A stretch of 64,000 bases of DNA from Paludibacteraceae bacterium (GCA_017509715.1 JAFWOU010000034.1:1-64000); one strand, 5' to 3'. Counted from the first letter of the stretch, positions 1 to 9,542 are shown. The notes: generated by a model not told the origin, from the letters alone. A program made the numbers and translations.

Positions 1-2
1 CT

Positions 3-137
3 CAGGCTCGTATGAAGAACCTCTCCACCTTGGAGGCCGACCGCGCTGCTTTCAACGAGCAGAAGGATCTGGCCGGTGGCAAGAAGACCTTCTACGCCTA
101 CCTCTTCAACCTGGAGTACGACAAGCTCCGCGGCTAA
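3..137 (+). CDS. C-terminal end of an unidentified protein (partial)
   Basis: An open frame enters from the left edge and ends at a TAA at 135-137. The visible 44 residues end in FYAYLFNLEYDKLRG. Codon use matches the GC-rich core genes that follow, so this is probably the true end of a real gene. The fragment is too short to assign a family. It is followed by degenerate GGCTGA words and then a strong hairpin terminator at 221-259. Confidence 0.6.
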   Translation, partial: QARMKNLSTLEADRAAFNEQKDLAGGKKTFYAYLFNLEYDKLRG

Positions 138-220
138 AGATGGCTGAATGCTGACGGCTGAAAATTTGATTTATCAAATAATCGTGCCCCATAGGGGCTA
201 AGAATGCTGAAAGCCTACAA

Positions 221-259
221 AAAAATCGCACATAAATTTGCATATGTGCGATTTTTTTT
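221..259 (+). terminator. Intrinsic terminator overlapping the next promoter
   Basis: Fourteen-base arms, 221-234 and 243-256, built on AAATCGCACATA and its complement, enclose an 8-base loop and run into a T-tract. The loop also carries the TTG -33 box of the following promoter. Related hairpins recur at 46173, 49689, 52302 and 62988. Confidence 0.8.
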
Positions 260-268
260 GTACCTTTG
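238..268 (+). promoter_or_regulatory. Bacteroidetes-type promoter for the MarC gene
   Basis: A TTG box at 238-240 and TACCTTTG at 261-268 are separated by exactly 20 bases. The start codon lies 27 bases downstream. Confidence 0.75.
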
Positions 269-295
269 CACCCTAATCTGTAAAAAACACGAGTC

Positions 296-910
296 ATGCT
301 ATTAAGTATTCAGAGTTTCTTTGGCCAAGTAGATATATGGCAAGTACTGTCTTCCTTTATCTTTCTGATCGCTATCATCGATCCGTTTGGTAATATACCG
401 GTGACGATCGGCATGGAGAAAAAGGGCATCAAGATCAGCCCTTGGCGCGTCAGTCTGGCCAGCTTTATTATCCTGATGGCGTTCCTCTTTGCAGGCGAAT
501 GGATATTGAAGCTATTCGGCGTACAGATCGAGTACTTCGCTATCGCCGGCGGTTTTGTGATCTTCCTCATGGCGTTGGAGATGATCCTGGACATCACGAT
601 CTTCCAGAACGACAAGCTGGAGGGCGTGGAGTCGGGTGCAGGATCGATCGTGCCGCTGGCCTTCCCGATGTACGCGGGTCCGGGTGCGTTCACGGCGCTG
701 CTGGCCATCACGGCCGAATATAGCATCGCGAGCCTGTGTATCTCGCTCACGCTCTGCATACTGGTGCTGTACCTGGTGTTGGTGGGCACCAACTGGTTGA
801 CCCAGTACCTGGGGCAGACGGCGCTGTATATCATCCGTAAGTTCTTTGGCATCATCGTGCTGGCGATAGCCTGCAAACTGATGTTCGCCAACCTGGCTAC
901 GATACTTTAA
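296..910 (+). CDS. MarC family integral membrane protein
   Basis: The 204-residue product is an inner-membrane protein of the MarC/UPF0056 family, whose transport role is still unclear; despite the name, the family is not an established drug exporter. Hydrophobic segments are evenly spaced along its length. The diagnostic IDPFGNIP motif sits near residue 30 and PLAFPMYAGPGAF near residues 120-132, matching the two half-repeats of the family. The ATG at 296 follows a clear promoter. The gene is 15 bases upstream of rpiB and is probably cotranscribed with it. Confidence 0.9.
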   Translation: MLLSIQSFFGQVDIWQVLSSFIFLIAIIDPFGNIPVTIGMEKKGIKISPWRVSLASFIILMAFLFAGEWILKLFGVQIEYFAIAGGFVIFLMALEMILDITIFQNDKLEGVESGAGSIVPLAFPMYAGPGAFTALLAITAEYSIASLCISLTLCILVLYLVLVGTNWLTQYLGQTALYIIRKFFGIIVLAIACKLMFANLATIL

Positions 911-925
911 AATCAAAACAACGAT

Positions 926-1375
926 ATGAAAAGCTTTTCTGAAATGAAGATTGCGTTGGCCAGCGACCATGCCGGCTATGCGCTCAAGCAAAAGGTACAG
1001 CTCTTCCTGGAAGACAACGGTGCCACGGTGAAGGACTTCGGTTGCTACAGCACCGAGAGTTGCGACTATCCCGACTATGCTCACCCCCTGGCTGAGGCGG
1101 TGGAGAAGGGCGAGTACGACTACGGCGTAGTGATCTGCTCGACGGGTAACGGCATCACCATGACCGCTAACAAGCACCAGGGTATCCGTGCCGCACTCTG
1201 CTGCGACACCAAGTTGGCTGAACTGGCACGTCAGCACAACGACGCCAACGTGTTGGGTCTGCCGGCTAACTTTATATCGAGCATCATGGCCCTGGATATC
1301 GTTCGTACGTTCTTCCAGACCGATTTCGAAGGTGGTCGTCACGCACGTCGTGTTGCGAAGATCCCTATTCACTAA
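926..1375 (+). CDS. rpiB: Ribose-5-phosphate isomerase B
   Basis: This enzyme interconverts ribose 5-phosphate and ribulose 5-phosphate in the non-oxidative pentose phosphate pathway. The 149 residues cover the whole RpiB/LacAB fold: ALASDHAGY near the N-terminus, the phosphate-binding and catalytic stretch VVICSTGNGITMTANK (Cys in the usual catalytic position), and HNDANVLGLPA. An ATG at 944 would give a product six residues shorter, starting MKIALASDHAGY, which aligns better with typical family starts; both remain possible. It follows MarC closely. Confidence 0.95.
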   Translation: MKSFSEMKIALASDHAGYALKQKVQLFLEDNGATVKDFGCYSTESCDYPDYAHPLAEAVEKGEYDYGVVICSTGNGITMTANKHQGIRAALCCDTKLAELARQHNDANVLGLPANFISSIMALDIVRTFFQTDFEGGRHARRVAKIPIH

Positions 1376-1421
1376 GGCGGGCAACAGTTTGCGTTGCGCA
1401 GCGAGTTATGCACTGAGCCTG

Positions 1422-2384
1422 ATGGGCTTGGTGCATGTTCGTCATATGCCTACGTTCCTGTCCGTGGAACCCGCCTCCGTGTGCCAGCTGCGCTGCCCGG
1501 AATGCCCCGTGGGGCAGTCGAAAGTCGAAAGTCGAAAGTCGAAAGGCGGTGCCTCCGGGCACTCCGATATAAGGCTAAAGGCCAATGGCCAACGACCAAC
1601 GACTAATGACCAACGACTAATGGCTAATGAGGTATGGGAGCGGGTGCTCAGGGAGGCGGGACCGTACGTACATACGATGCAGTTCTTCTTCCAGGGCGAA
1701 CCCCTCTTGCATCCCCAATTGCCGGACATGATACGCGACGCGCGCGCGTACCATATATATACTATCGTCTCCACCAACGCCCAGGCCATGACGCCCGAGT
1801 TGGCGCAGCGGCTGATGGAGGCCGGACTGAATCGCATCATCGTCTCGATAGACGGCCTAAGCGAGGAGAGCTACGGTGCCTACCGCGTAGGCGGCAACCT
1901 GGCGCGTTCGCTGGATGCCCTCCGTTGGCTCCGCGAAGCCAAGCAAAAGACCGACGCCCGCTGCACGATAGAGATGCAGTGCCTCCGATTGCGCACCAAC
2001 GAGCACGAGTGGGCCGAGATGCAGCGCCGGTACAGGGAGTTGGGGGCAGACCGGTTGGTGTTCAAGACCGCCCAACTATACGACTACGCGGATGGTCATC
2101 CGCTGATGCCGAGCGACCTCAAGTACAGCCGCTATGTGCCGGGCAAGGACGGCCGCTACCATCGCCGTACGTTGCGTCCCGGATGCTATCGCACCTGGAG
2201 CGGGTGCGTCATTACCACGGCGGGCGAGGTACTGCCCTGCTGCTACGACAAGCAGGGGGCGCACAGCTACGGCAACATCATGCAGTCGTCGCTCAGCGAC
2301 CTATTCCAAAGCGAGAGTGCCCAACGCTTTCGTCGTCAGGCACTCCGTCATCTTCCGGCTATCTGCCATAACTGCTGGCAGTAG
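1422..2384 (+). CDS. Radical SAM / SPASM-domain protein with a repeat-encoded insertion
   Basis: A radical SAM enzyme carries the cluster motif CQLRCPECP (CxxxCxxC) close to its N-terminus and Cys-rich SPASM-like segments at the end (PGCYRTWSGC, VLPCCYD, ICHNCW), suggesting auxiliary iron-sulfur clusters. The substrate is unknown. Just after the cluster motif lie about 38 residues encoded by degenerate tandem words and a palindrome at 1516-1630. They replace a loop without breaking frame. The start is uncertain: ATG 1422 or 1446, or an upstream TTG at 1389, all fit, and family members often have a short hydrophobic N-terminus. It follows rpiB within 50 bases and converges on the beta-barrel gene. 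Confidence 0.85.
   Translation: MGLVHVRHMPTFLSVEPASVCQLRCPECPVGQSKVESRKSKGGASGHSDIRLKANGQRPTTNDQRLMANEVWERVLREAGPYVHTMQFFFQGEPLLHPQLPDMIRDARAYHIYTIVSTNAQAMTPELAQRLMEAGLNRIIVSIDGLSEESYGAYRVGGNLARSLDALRWLREAKQKTDARCTIEMQCLRLRTNEHEWAEMQRRYRELGADRLVFKTAQLYDYADGHPLMPSDLKYSRYVPGKDGRYHRRTLRPGCYRTWSGCVITTAGEVLPCCYDKQGAHSYGNIMQSSLSDLFQSESAQRFRRQALRHLPAICHNCWQ
1516..1630. repeat. Degenerate tandem words plus palindrome inside the radical SAM gene
   Basis: Four GTCGAAA-type words (1516-1545) are followed by a GTGCCTCCGGGCAC palindrome with its CCGATAT flank (1549-1570). Then come CCAACGA/CTAATGA words to 1630. The same palindrome occurs at 10883-10904 and 26711-26730, inverted relative to this copy. 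Confidence 0.85.
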
Positions 2385-2404
2385 ACCGATTATCTGTTTC
2401 TCTC

Positions 2405-4204
2405 TTAGAACTTATACGCGCCACCCAGCAGGAACTGGATTCCCTGGGTCTCGTAGCCGTAGTAGAGCTGGTTGTAGCGATGGATGATATTATCCAGTTG
2501 CAGGAAGAGCTCCAGGTTGGGTATCTCGCGTGCCCCGCGTTTGGCTACGCGCTTGCCCACCGCCATCTCGTACTTGCAACCCAGCCCGATCTCGATGATG
2601 GGACGGAGCAGGTGGGCACCATCCGTAGCCATAGCCAGGCGCGAACCCGTGAAGCGGTTGTCGGAATAGAGCGACCAATGGCTATCGATACGTCCGTCGA
2701 TACGCAGACCGGCGGTCCACTTGGCACGGTCGTAGACGGTAGCGCTATCGAGCTTGACAGCAGGATTGGTGAAGGTGTATTCCGGCGTCTCATGACCGAA
2801 GGACTGCCACATATAGTAGTCGCCCCAAGCCCGGATATGCACGATGTCGCGATAGTGGTAGTCGATGAGGGCACCGACTTTGCCGCGTCCGTAGTCGGAG
2901 TAGGCATAGCTGAAGCAGCCGGCATTCATCGGCGTGCCGTACTTGGTGTAGGTGGCGGCACCATCGGCCGTAGTGGCGATGAGCGAGGTCTGGTTTTTCT
3001 GCAGGGCATAGCCTCCGTGCAGTTCCAGCAGCAGGCCGCTGATGGGACTGATATGCAGACCCAGTTCGGCATCGATGGGGGTATAGGCCGCTACGTGATC
3101 GGAGACGATACCCGAGTGGATGAGTCGGTAGCGGTTGCTCTCCATGAAGTCCTGGAGACTTCCTACGCCGAAATGGCCTTGCGCCGTGGCGTAAAGCGTG
3201 AGCCACTGCTTAGCCACCTGGGCCTCGAGCGAGATATTGGGCGAGGGGGCAAAGCTGACGTTCTGCGCACCCGAGAGCATCTGCCCCGCACCGATATTCA
3301 GATCCAGGTTGACGCCGGCATGCAGGTTGATACGTTGGCCGCGGTACTCGTAGTAGGGCTCGATGCGGATCGCATGACGGCTGTTGTAGTCGGCAGCAGG
3401 AATCGTGGCCGAGAGCCCCGATACTTGCAGGATATTGTTCTGCACCGACAGGTTGCCACCCACATGGTGTGCCTCGCTGTGCCAATCCAACATGGCATGG
3501 GTACGCACCTGGTGTTCGGCCACGGCGCCTATCTTGGCAAAGAGCTGGTAGCCCGTCTGCAGACGGTACTGCAGGTCGGCCTTGCTCCGGTTGGAGCGGA
3601 TACCCACGAAGGCCTCGGCAGTCCAGAGGGCCGTCTTGTCGTCAGCCGTGAGCGAGAGGTTGGGGTTGTAGCCGCTGCCCAAGGTGTAGTCGTATAGGCG
3701 ACCGTACTTATGGTAGTATATATTGCCACCGTTGACGCCGAAATAGACGTCCATATTCTGGAAGCGGTGGGTGAAATCGATGCCCAACTTGGTCTTGCTC
3801 AGCGCACGCAGTCCCCATTCGGCGCGATGGTGGGCATAGACGTCCAGCAGCGATTTCTTGGTGTCGTCCTTGGTGTACTCCAGGTCGAGCAGCGTACCCG
3901 TATGGCCGAAGCCGGCACGTACGTAGCCGTTGTACTGGCCGGAGGTCTTCCAGCTCTGGCGCGGCGTGGAAATGGGCGTGAGGTTATGGTCGGGCGAGAG
4001 GATGGGGGTATACTCGGAGTAGCGCACCTCGACGGGCGTCATGGTCTCCTCTACCTGCTCGGGTTGCACCTGTATCTTCTGGGCCTCCTGGATAGTAGGC
4101 TGGTAGTCACGTTCTACGGTGATCGTACGCGTGTATGTGCTGTCCTGTGCGGCATAGCTCAGTCCGCACGTGAGGATGGTGGTGATCAGTAGGATACGTC
4201 TCAT
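2405..4204 (-). CDS. Outer-membrane beta-barrel protein (TonB-receptor-like)
   Basis: The product of about 600 residues begins with a signal peptide (MRRILLITTILTCGLSYAAQ). A short Pro/Glu-rich linker follows, then alternating aromatic beta strands through to a C-terminal YKF, the usual end of an outer-membrane barrel. No TonB box or plug domain can be pointed to. An ATG at 4219 overlaps the upstream TPR gene, but the ATG at 4204 gives a clean signal peptide and is preferred. The TPR gene lies directly upstream and is almost certainly cotranscribed, suggesting a joint envelope function such as binding or assembly. The specific role is unknown. Confidence 0.75.
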   Translation of the reverse strand: MRRILLITTILTCGLSYAAQDSTYTRTITVERDYQPTIQEAQKIQVQPEQVEETMTPVEVRYSEYTPILSPDHNLTPISTPRQSWKTSGQYNGYVRAGFGHTGTLLDLEYTKDDTKKSLLDVYAHHRAEWGLRALSKTKLGIDFTHRFQNMDVYFGVNGGNIYYHKYGRLYDYTLGSGYNPNLSLTADDKTALWTAEAFVGIRSNRSKADLQYRLQTGYQLFAKIGAVAEHQVRTHAMLDWHSEAHHVGGNLSVQNNILQVSGLSATIPAADYNSRHAIRIEPYYEYRGQRINLHAGVNLDLNIGAGQMLSGAQNVSFAPSPNISLEAQVAKQWLTLYATAQGHFGVGSLQDFMESNRYRLIHSGIVSDHVAAYTPIDAELGLHISPISGLLLELHGGYALQKNQTSLIATTADGAATYTKYGTPMNAGCFSYAYSDYGRGKVGALIDYHYRDIVHIRAWGDYYMWQSFGHETPEYTFTNPAVKLDSATVYDRAKWTAGLRIDGRIDSHWSLYSDNRFTGSRLAMATDGAHLLRPIIEIGLGCKYEMAVGKRVAKRGAREIPNLELFLQLDNIIHRYNQLYYGYETQGIQFLLGGAYKF

Positions 4205-4208
4205 AGTG

Positions 4209-7208
4209 TCAATCTTCATCTTCGTCGGTTTCCGTTTGTGTTTGCTGCAGGGCGTTGAGGCGTTCCGCTACGATGGTGCGGATATCGTCCTGACCCGTAT
4301 AGTTAGCCTGGAGCGAGAGCAGGTACTGCTCGGCCAGGAAGCTATCGCCCTGGCGCTGACTGATATCGGCCAGCAGGATGATGGCGCGTGCGAGCCAGTA
4401 CTGCTGGGTGGTGTTGGCTTCGGTGAAGTCCATCACCTGGGCTTCGGCCTGCTCGGTCTGGCCGAGGTTGAAATAGGCTTGTGCCAACTGGTACTTAGCC
4501 TCGGCACCGATAGCGGTACGCACCTCCTGGCTGAGCGTCTGCAGGTCGGCCGTAGCGTCCTCCCATTTCTGCTGCGCCAGATAAGCCTTGGCGCGATCGT
4601 ACTGCGCCTCCTGACGCAATTCGGCCGTGGTGCGCTCTTCCAGGATCTGGGTAGCGATAGTGATCGTACCCGGGTAGTCCTGGGTTTGATAGCAGCAGCG
4701 CAGCACGCCCAGTTTGGCCGTGGCTTTGTTGTCGCGGGTAGTGGCTATGGCGAGCAGTTGCTCGAAGCTGCGCTTGGCTTGCGCGTATTCGCGGCGGTCG
4801 TAGCGTATCTCGGCCGAACGCAGGCAAGCCTCCTCCAGATAGGCGTTACCCGCCATCTGCATCAGTTCCTCGTAGAGCGGCAGTGCCTGGTCGTAGTCTT
4901 CGAGACGGTAGAGGCAGTCGGCTGCCGAATAGGTAGCGATGGTATAGTAGCGGCTACCCACGCCGTACTGGCGGCGATAGGTGGTCATAGCGGCTGCCGC
5001 CTCGCGGTAGCGCGCCTGCATATAGAGCAGTTCGGCCGCGGCATAGGTGAGCGAGTCATCCTTGGTGACCACCTTCATCTGCTTGAGCGACTTGGTATAG
5101 CGTACGTATTCCGATACGCGGTTGGTCTCTACGTAGAGGGCTTCCAGTCCGCTGAGGGCGGTATAGGCCTCGTCGGTAGAGGGGTAGTTGCTGATGGTGT
5201 ATTTATACGCCTTGATGGCTTCTTCGGGCATGTCGAGGTTGCGGTAGAGCATGGCGCGCTCCAGGGCCGACTTGGCACCAAACTTGGGGTTGCGACCGTA
5301 CTGCGAGAGCAACTGGTCGTAGGTCTTGATAGCTTCCGTCTCGCGCTTGAGTTCGATCAGCGTACGGGCTTTCTCGTATAGGGCCTGGACGACGTAGTCG
5401 GACTTGGGGTATTTGGTGATGACGGTATTCATATCCTCCAGCTTGGCCTCATAGCTGTGGAGCAGACCGCTGGCATAGCCGCGCTGGTAGGTGGCGTAGT
5501 CGGCACCGGTGACGTTGCCGGTCTTGTTCTGCTGCTCTACGACGCGGCTGTAGTAGGTGTTGGCATCCGCGTAGTTGCGGGCATTGAAGTAGCAATCGCC
5601 GATGCGGTTGAGGGCGTCGGTATAGGTGCGGTCCGTGCTGTTGACCTGCTCGACATACTGCGCAAACTGCTCACGAGCGGCGGGGTATTTCTTCTGGGCA
5701 AAGAGCGCATAGGCCTGGAGGTAGAGCGAGGGCAGACGGTTGGCCGAACGCTGATAGTCCGACTGCTTGCTAAAAGTCTGCAGGTCGCTCAGACAGGCAT
5801 CGAAGTCGCGCAGACGATAGGCGGCTTCGGCACGCCAGTAGAGGGCCTCGGTCACGTAGTGCTGCGACTCGGCTTGATGGTCGATCACCTCGGTCATCTT
5901 GGCACGCGAACCGGCTATGTTGCCCTGGAGGAAGAGGTCGACACCCATCAGGTAACGCAGGTACTGCTTGGTCTGGCGTATCTCGTCGGTCTGCTGCGGG
6001 TTGCGGTCCAGCACACGGAGGGCTTCCTCGCGGTTGTTGGCCTGCATATAGGCCTGGCATTGCAGGCTATAGATATGCTGGGCGTACTGGCTGTCGGGAT
6101 AGTCCTGCAGGAATCCGTCGAAGGCTGCCACTACGTCACCCAGCGCCGAGTTGGACTCGTACATGGTGAGGGCGTAGTTGTAAGCCGCCTCTTCGGCCAC
6201 CCGGGGCGTGATGCCTATCTTGCGAGCCGCCTCGTAGTTGAGTTTGGCCGCCTCGATATTATGCAGGTCGATATAGATATTTCCGAGCGTCATGAGGGTG
6301 CTCTCGGAGATGGTGTCGTTCTGGGTCTTCACCTTCTTGAGGTACTCGATGGCCTTCTTGGGTTGCTCGGTCTTGTAGTAGGTCATACCCAGCAGGTACA
6401 TGTCGTTGCGCTCCAGCTCCAGCGGCTTTTGGGGCTTGTTCTTGCCGTACTCGTCGCCCGAGTTGATGGTGTTGATCCAGCTCTCGTAGCGCTCCAGGTG
6501 GTGGGCTGCCTCGGCGTACTGGCTACGCTGGTAGTATATCTCGCCCAGCATACGGTGGAGCTCGGCGTTGTTCTGGTTGTCGGGATCGGCCTGCAGCAGG
6601 GCGTTGGCGCGCGTGAGCACCTCGTCGTAGTTCTTGCGTGCATAGTAGATCTGCACGATATAGTAGGGCACGGTCTGGCGGCAGCCGGGCTCTTTCTCCA
6701 CCTTGCGGAAGAGCGGCATGGCCTTGTCGTAGTCACCCTTGCGGTAGTCGCAATAGGCGGCATAGTAGGTGGCCTGGATCTCGTAGGGGTTCTCCCGGTC
6801 CTTGAGGTCCAGGAGCGTACGGAACTGCTGCTGGGCCTTGGTGTACTGCTCGGTCATGACGTAGCAGTAGCCCAGGTAGTAGAGGTAGTCCTGGTAGTGC
6901 GGACGGGTGAGGAGCTTGGGTTTCTCTATCTTCTGCAACTCCTTGAGCGGTTTGCTCAGGTCGTCCTTCTTGGTCTGCTCCACCTGGATGATGGCATACA
7001 TGAGTTGCACTTCGTCCAGGTAGGTGCTATAGGGATAAGCTTTCTGATAGTTGCGCAGATCGACCGGCAGGTTCTTGTCGTCTTTCACACGCTTGTCATA
7101 GCGCTGACTCAACCGTAGGTAGTCGCGCTCCATAGGCAGTTGCTGTGCTTCTATGCCCATACCGGATAGCAGCAACAGCCCACACAGAATAATACGTAGC
7201 AATTTCAT
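4209..7208 (-). CDS. Large periplasmic TPR protein
   Basis: This 999-residue protein has a signal peptide (MKLLRIILCGLLLLSGMGIEAQ) and then near-continuous tetratricopeptide-type helical repeats, with A/Y/Y spacing such as YYLGYCYVMTEQYTKAQQQF and LGEIYYQRSQYAEAAHHLERY. It ends in an acidic ETDEDED tail. Proteins of this size and type occur in Bacteroidales next to a beta-barrel gene and are presumed periplasmic scaffolds. The stop codon overlaps the upstream ATG of the barrel gene. The function is inferred only from repeats and context. Confidence 0.8.
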   Translation of the reverse strand: MKLLRIILCGLLLLSGMGIEAQQLPMERDYLRLSQRYDKRVKDDKNLPVDLRNYQKAYPYSTYLDEVQLMYAIIQVEQTKKDDLSKPLKELQKIEKPKLLTRPHYQDYLYYLGYCYVMTEQYTKAQQQFRTLLDLKDRENPYEIQATYYAAYCDYRKGDYDKAMPLFRKVEKEPGCRQTVPYYIVQIYYARKNYDEVLTRANALLQADPDNQNNAELHRMLGEIYYQRSQYAEAAHHLERYESWINTINSGDEYGKNKPQKPLELERNDMYLLGMTYYKTEQPKKAIEYLKKVKTQNDTISESTLMTLGNIYIDLHNIEAAKLNYEAARKIGITPRVAEEAAYNYALTMYESNSALGDVVAAFDGFLQDYPDSQYAQHIYSLQCQAYMQANNREEALRVLDRNPQQTDEIRQTKQYLRYLMGVDLFLQGNIAGSRAKMTEVIDHQAESQHYVTEALYWRAEAAYRLRDFDACLSDLQTFSKQSDYQRSANRLPSLYLQAYALFAQKKYPAAREQFAQYVEQVNSTDRTYTDALNRIGDCYFNARNYADANTYYSRVVEQQNKTGNVTGADYATYQRGYASGLLHSYEAKLEDMNTVITKYPKSDYVVQALYEKARTLIELKRETEAIKTYDQLLSQYGRNPKFGAKSALERAMLYRNLDMPEEAIKAYKYTISNYPSTDEAYTALSGLEALYVETNRVSEYVRYTKSLKQMKVVTKDDSLTYAAAELLYMQARYREAAAAMTTYRRQYGVGSRYYTIATYSAADCLYRLEDYDQALPLYEELMQMAGNAYLEEACLRSAEIRYDRREYAQAKRSFEQLLAIATTRDNKATAKLGVLRCCYQTQDYPGTITIATQILEERTTAELRQEAQYDRAKAYLAQQKWEDATADLQTLSQEVRTAIGAEAKYQLAQAYFNLGQTEQAEAQVMDFTEANTTQQYWLARAIILLADISQRQGDSFLAEQYLLSLQANYTGQDDIRTIVAERLNALQQTQTETDEDED

Positions 7209-7260
7209 CGTTTTCTAAAATTCTCTCCTTTTAAAAAAGTGCGCCCGCGCATACGCGCAA

Positions 7261-8685
7261 TTAGAATCCGCTGTACACCATCTTGAGCGTCAGTCCGCTG
7301 GCGGCCGAACGTATCTTGGTGGCCGAGAGGTTTTGGGCCTCACGAACCGACGAGATGATGGTGGTAGACGAGGTGGTGGCGGTCTGAACGTTGACAGGCA
7401 CCAGACGCATATCCAGCCATGCCGGCGTGCTATCCTTACGCAGCTCGTAGGTGAGCAGCGTAGCCAGGTCGTAACTATAGTAGTAGGTAGGATTACCCAG
7501 CGAGTCGGTACCCTGGGTGAGTGTACCTACGATGGCGCAGGTGTCGGTAGGTATCTCGCTACCCTTCAGCACGCGTTCGGCCGAAGCCTCGCGAACCAGC
7601 AGCATATACTGGGCGGGTTGCAACCAGTCGTTGCGTGTCCGTTGGGATGCGCTACCCGAGAAGACGTTCTCCACGTCTACGCGCAGCTCCGCCAAGTTGA
7701 CGTACGGCCGCTTGATGAGCGTGTCGCCCGTCGGAAGGATGGACTCTATCAGGTTATGCTGGATCTGTTGCTCCATCTGCCGGACGGGCAGCGAGATGCG
7801 CGTATGTACGCCTGCGGGACCTATGATATAGTTGTATTGGGTCGAGTCCTTAGCCAGGTTCTTGAGCAGATCGGGCTTGTCGACATAACTGATGCGGTTG
7901 ACGGTACGCACCTCGGAGTTGGCGTAGAACACCTTGAGGTCGTTGACGGTGGTATCCCGTCCGGCCTTGTCGTAGGTGAAATGGTAGTACACGCCCAGGG
8001 TGATATCCTTCACGTTGAGCATGGTGGAGCTACCGAAGTCGGTCTCCAGCAGCAGGCCCTTGAACTGCTTGTTGAAGTCGTCCTGGGTGGTGAACTTACG
8101 GATAGCGGCAAAGCGATGGAAGAAATCCGAGGTGGAGTCGGTCATCATGCGCACCATCGGTACATAGACATTGCTGGAACTGAGCATCGAGTCGCGCTTC
8201 TCCGAGGCCACGATGATGCGGCGGTTGCGAAGGATGCTCTTGGTGCGCGAGCAGTAGTCCGACAGGTTGATGTCGGTCTTGTACTGACGCGAGTAGTTGA
8301 GCTGCTTGCCATCCATCTCATACACGTTGACCGACAGCGGCGCATTGCCGTCGCCCACCCAACTGGAGTAGTAGAAGAAGAGCGAGATAGAGTCGATCAC
8401 CGCATTGCTCGGGTACTCATAGCCCTCGGGGCAGGTCAGTTGGGTGAGTATCTCGGCACGTACGGTACCATAGTCGGACTCCAGTTCGCCCAGCAGGGCC
8501 GAGTCGGGCAGCGACACGATGGCGCTGCTGCTATCAATGCGGCTATTGAGCGAGAAGGTGTCGGCTTTCACGACGATACTGTCGCTCTGGATGAGTATAC
8601 CCGAACCGATGCCGGCCAGGTCGGTGTCACAACTTGCCATCAGTGCGGCAAGCATACATAGCAATATGAATCTGTATTTATTCAT
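7261..8685 (-). CDS. DUF4270 family lipoprotein
   Basis: The 474-residue product has a lipoprotein signal ending LMAS-Cys19, then DTDLAGIGSGIL and a beta-rich body typical of DUF4270 proteins. These are found in Bacteroidetes next to short glycogen/starch synthases. The function is unknown; the lipobox places it in an envelope membrane. Its start overlaps the end of the synthase gene by 8 bases, so the two are translationally linked. Confidence 0.8.
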   Translation of the reverse strand: MNKYRFILLCMLAALMASCDTDLAGIGSGILIQSDSIVVKADTFSLNSRIDSSSAIVSLPDSALLGELESDYGTVRAEILTQLTCPEGYEYPSNAVIDSISLFFYYSSWVGDGNAPLSVNVYEMDGKQLNYSRQYKTDINLSDYCSRTKSILRNRRIIVASEKRDSMLSSSNVYVPMVRMMTDSTSDFFHRFAAIRKFTTQDDFNKQFKGLLLETDFGSSTMLNVKDITLGVYYHFTYDKAGRDTTVNDLKVFYANSEVRTVNRISYVDKPDLLKNLAKDSTQYNYIIGPAGVHTRISLPVRQMEQQIQHNLIESILPTGDTLIKRPYVNLAELRVDVENVFSGSASQRTRNDWLQPAQYMLLVREASAERVLKGSEIPTDTCAIVGTLTQGTDSLGNPTYYYSYDLATLLTYELRKDSTPAWLDMRLVPVNVQTATTSSTTIISSVREAQNLSATKIRSAASGLTLKMVYSGF

Positions 8686-9505
8686 TCGTCGTTAACAGAC
8701 TGTTGTAAAATTCCAAGTAACGTGCTGTGTCTTCCAGGTCGGTATATTCCAAGATCGGTTTGTTCTTCGTGATGGCGTAGTTCTGCACACGTTGGTTGAT
8801 GTTCGCGGAGGCAAAGACGATGGCATCGGAGTAGTCGATGGCCAAGCGCATCAGTTCCTCGTAGCCCACCGGAAAACCGGCGATGCTGCGTACGTCGTTG
8901 GCCGTAATACCGTCGTGCGCGCACAATTTCTCGGCAAACTTGGTGCTGAAGGGCGTCTGGTACTCTTGGTCGTCGATCACGAGCACCACCTTGGCGTTGG
9001 CGAAGAAGGGCTCGTCGGAGTAGGTGCGCTTTAGGAACAGGGGTGCCAAGGCGGTCATCCAACCCGAACAATGAATGATATTCGGGGTCCAATGTTGTTT
9101 TTTGACGGTCTCCAGCACGCCGCGCGCGAAGAAGATACAACGCTTGTCGTTGTCCGGATACTCTACGCCGTTCTCATCGGCAATACCCTTGCGGCGATGG
9201 AAGAGGTCGTCGTTGTCGGTGAAATAGACCTGGATGCGAGCCGACTGAATCGACGCTACCTTGATCAACAGCGGATGGTCCGTGTCGTCGATGATCAGGT
9301 TCATACCCGAGAGGCGAATCACTTCGTGCAACTGGTTGCGACGCTCGTTGATGTCTCCGAACTTGGGCATGAAGGTGCGTGTCTCAAATCCTTTCTGCTG
9401 AAACATCTCCGGCAGGCGGCGATTCAGCATGCGTATGGGAGTCTCTTCCGCTAAGTACGGATAAATCTCTTGCGACAGAAATAAGATACGTTTTGGCTCT
9501 TTCAT
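8678..9505 (-). CDS. Short GT5-type glycogen/starch synthase
   Basis: The 275 residues correspond to the N-terminal Rossmann half of GT5 glycogen synthases. KRILFLSQEIYPYLAEETPIR matches the region that binds ADP- or UDP-glucose, and IIHCSGWMTALAPLFLK is the equivalent of the HxHDW region. The C-terminal GT-B domain is absent, as in the other short Bacteroidales members of this family, so catalysis alone is uncertain. A separate full-length GT3 synthase is encoded at 14075. The gene is divergent from panC and overlaps the DUF4270 gene downstream, the common Bacteroidales arrangement. Confidence 0.75.
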   Translation of the reverse strand: MKEPKRILFLSQEIYPYLAEETPIRMLNRRLPEMFQQKGFETRTFMPKFGDINERRNQLHEVIRLSGMNLIIDDTDHPLLIKVASIQSARIQVYFTDNDDLFHRRKGIADENGVEYPDNDKRCIFFARGVLETVKKQHWTPNIIHCSGWMTALAPLFLKRTYSDEPFFANAKVVLVIDDQEYQTPFSTKFAEKLCAHDGITANDVRSIAGFPVGYEELMRLAIDYSDAIVFASANINQRVQNYAITKNKPILEYTDLEDTARYLEFYNSLLTTNE

Positions 9506-9542
9506 AAGCGTTGTTTTCTTGTTTAGTTATACTAAGGCAGTG

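Noticed and set aside
512..1384. Long minus-strand frame over MarC and rpiB
   Set aside because: It is antisense to two clear families and has low-complexity His/Arg-rich composition, as expected from the complement of GC-rich genes.
5457..7118. 553-codon plus-strand frame over the TPR gene
   Set aside because: Its Val/Leu/Gly-rich pattern is the antisense shadow of the TPR repeats, with no domain or promoter.
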